Below are positions 62,904 through 64,000 of a DNA stretch of 64,000 nt, in pieces; positions within the stretch are counted from its first letter, which is position 1, and every line of letters begins with the position of its first letter. The notes beneath the pieces were generated by a model. That model ran no database searches and was not told the DNA's origin. It saw only the letters and a list, made by a program, of their open reading frames with translations. The DNA is from Rusavskia elegans (taxonomy: Eukaryota > Ascomycota > Lecanoromycetes > Teloschistales > Teloschistaceae). The stretch is from NCBI GenBank assembly GCA_011316305.1, contig SAUG01000020.1, forward strand, positions 372,001-436,000. The letters run 5' to 3'. Both the position numbers and the translations under genes were made by a program.

Positions 62904-63336
62904 TAGACTGGCTATTTCGGTACGGATTCCTGTCGATATCTAGAACTCGATCCGATTTTTTAATAGATCGAACCGATTCGATTTACTAAATAGTCGGTTC
63001 CGAGATAAATTCGAAAATCCGATAGAAATCTATTAAATTTTTATTATAATTTAAATATAATATATATTATTATTTTATAAATTCTATATTAGTAATATAT
63101 CTAGATTATAAATTTAGTCCAAATAGAATCTTTTTAGCTAGTACAGTTAATTAATTAGAATTTTTTAAAATAAGTAGATATAATTTTTATACTAGAATTA
63201 TATTTTTATACTAGTATTTAGTTTTCAAGTAGTTCCGAATCGGGTCGGGTCGGTTTCTCGACTAGAAATCGAAAATCTATCGGTTCGAATCTAGGATACG
63301 AACCCGGGTTCGAAATCCGATCCGACGGCCAGTCTA
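62904..63336 (+). mobile_element. hAT-like MITE, 433 bp
   Basis: It starts TAGACTGGCTATTTCGG and ends GACGGCCAGTCTA, in the same orientation as 61236 and 61896. The flanking 8-mers GATGAAAA and TTTTTGAA do not match, so the left side probably reflects a rearrangement with the truncated copy beside it. Confidence 0.7.
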
Positions 63337-64000
63337 TTTTTGAATATTCGAAAATTTTACTAATATATAGATAATATTCATCGAATGTTCATCGAATATT
63401 TATCGAATATTCTAGAATATACTAGAATATCGTCGAGGTAGACGTATATCTCGAAACGGGATATAGAAATACCCGATTCGAATCTATTTTAAATAGATTC
63501 GAATCGGATTTAAATCGGACTTTATAAAAATTAATCTAATTTAAAAACTTTCGAATTGAATAAAATAATAAACGATTGAATCTAATTATTACTTTCGTAT
63601 TCGTATTTAAATAATTTACGAATACTATATTATAATAATAATCTTTAGTCTAATAATTCGATTTTTCTATAGTTATCCCGCCCGCTAGATTTAAAATATT
63701 TAATAAATAAATTATTATTTATTCCGTAGATTAATTTATTTTTAAACATCTTTTAATTCTATAATAAAAATCTCTAAAGAAAATAAAACTTTTAATTAAT
63801 TACTAGAAAAAAAAATTATTAATAGATTATATATTTCTTTTCGTATTATCTAGATAGATTTTAATTTTTCTATTACTAATAAATTCTAGCGACAAAATAA
63901 TCTGCTATAATAATCGGATCTATTCTACTAGTCGGATTTTTAGAATTCGAATATTTCGAAGATCGATTTCCCTAAATATTGAAAGATTAACTATATATTT
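63337..64000. other. RIP-mutated DNA at the window end
   Basis: This is AT-rich with a few short direct repeats (ATCGAATATT-like words near 63380-63415). No gene or named repeat was identified; the block continues beyond the window. Confidence 0.45.

Overview
This window comes from a filamentous ascomycete (Pezizomycotina). The genes are split by short introns, mostly 44-70 nt, with GT..AG ends and CTNAC-like branch sites. The products are fungal (Ctk1, Hat2, Xrn1, Npy1, Spc3, a DUF4243/questin-oxidase protein, XPB/Ssl2). Two long AT-rich blocks carry the signature of repeat-induced point mutation (RIP): CA/TG dinucleotides almost vanish, TA is in great excess, CG survives, and every reading frame of the transposon genes is broken by TAG/TAA. 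I cannot name the species.

Layout. 1-1.96 kb is GC-normal DNA without a convincing gene. 2-18.7 kb is gene-dense euchromatin: ctk1 (+), an F-box-like gene (-), GTP cyclohydrolase I (-), hat2 (-), divergent xrn1 (+), npy1 (-) convergent with xrn1, and spc3 (-). 18.9-47.6 kb is one AT-rich RIP island. 47.6-55.2 kb is a second gene group: a hypothetical gene (+), a questin-oxidase-like gene (-), XPB/ssl2 (-) and a small divergent gene (+). From about 55.6 kb to the window end is a second RIP-mutated block.

The first AT-rich island resolves into nested insertions. A small TIR element (TA-flanked, 35-bp inverted ends) was split by an LTR-bounded element with 122-bp direct terminal repeats and an ACGG target duplication, spanning 18934-47565. 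Inside it lie a complete chromodomain-type Ty3/Gypsy relic (23158-31925, TSD GTTAT), a second complete Ty3/Gypsy relic (35298-42012, TSD CCGAT), two solo LTRs of the second family (one with perfect TSD GAAAC, nested inside the first Gypsy), an older Gypsy RT/RNase H relic that belongs to the outer layer, two copies of a TIR repeat with a 17-bp minisatellite, and a GC-rich tRNA-like sequence that escaped RIP.

The second block holds another LTR copy split by a hAT-like non-autonomous element (8-bp TSD ACTAAAAC) that itself contains a third minisatellite repeat copy, followed by a run of related hAT-like elements whose 8-bp duplications differ only by C/T transitions.

The host genes are mostly housekeeping: transcription elongation and repair (Ctk1, XPB), chromatin (Hat2), mRNA decay (Xrn1), secretion (Spc3), and nucleotide/pterin metabolism (Npy1, GCH-I). 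They are neighbours, not a pathway. Exon structures below were derived by hand from splice sites, reading phase and remembered family sequence; no database search was run.
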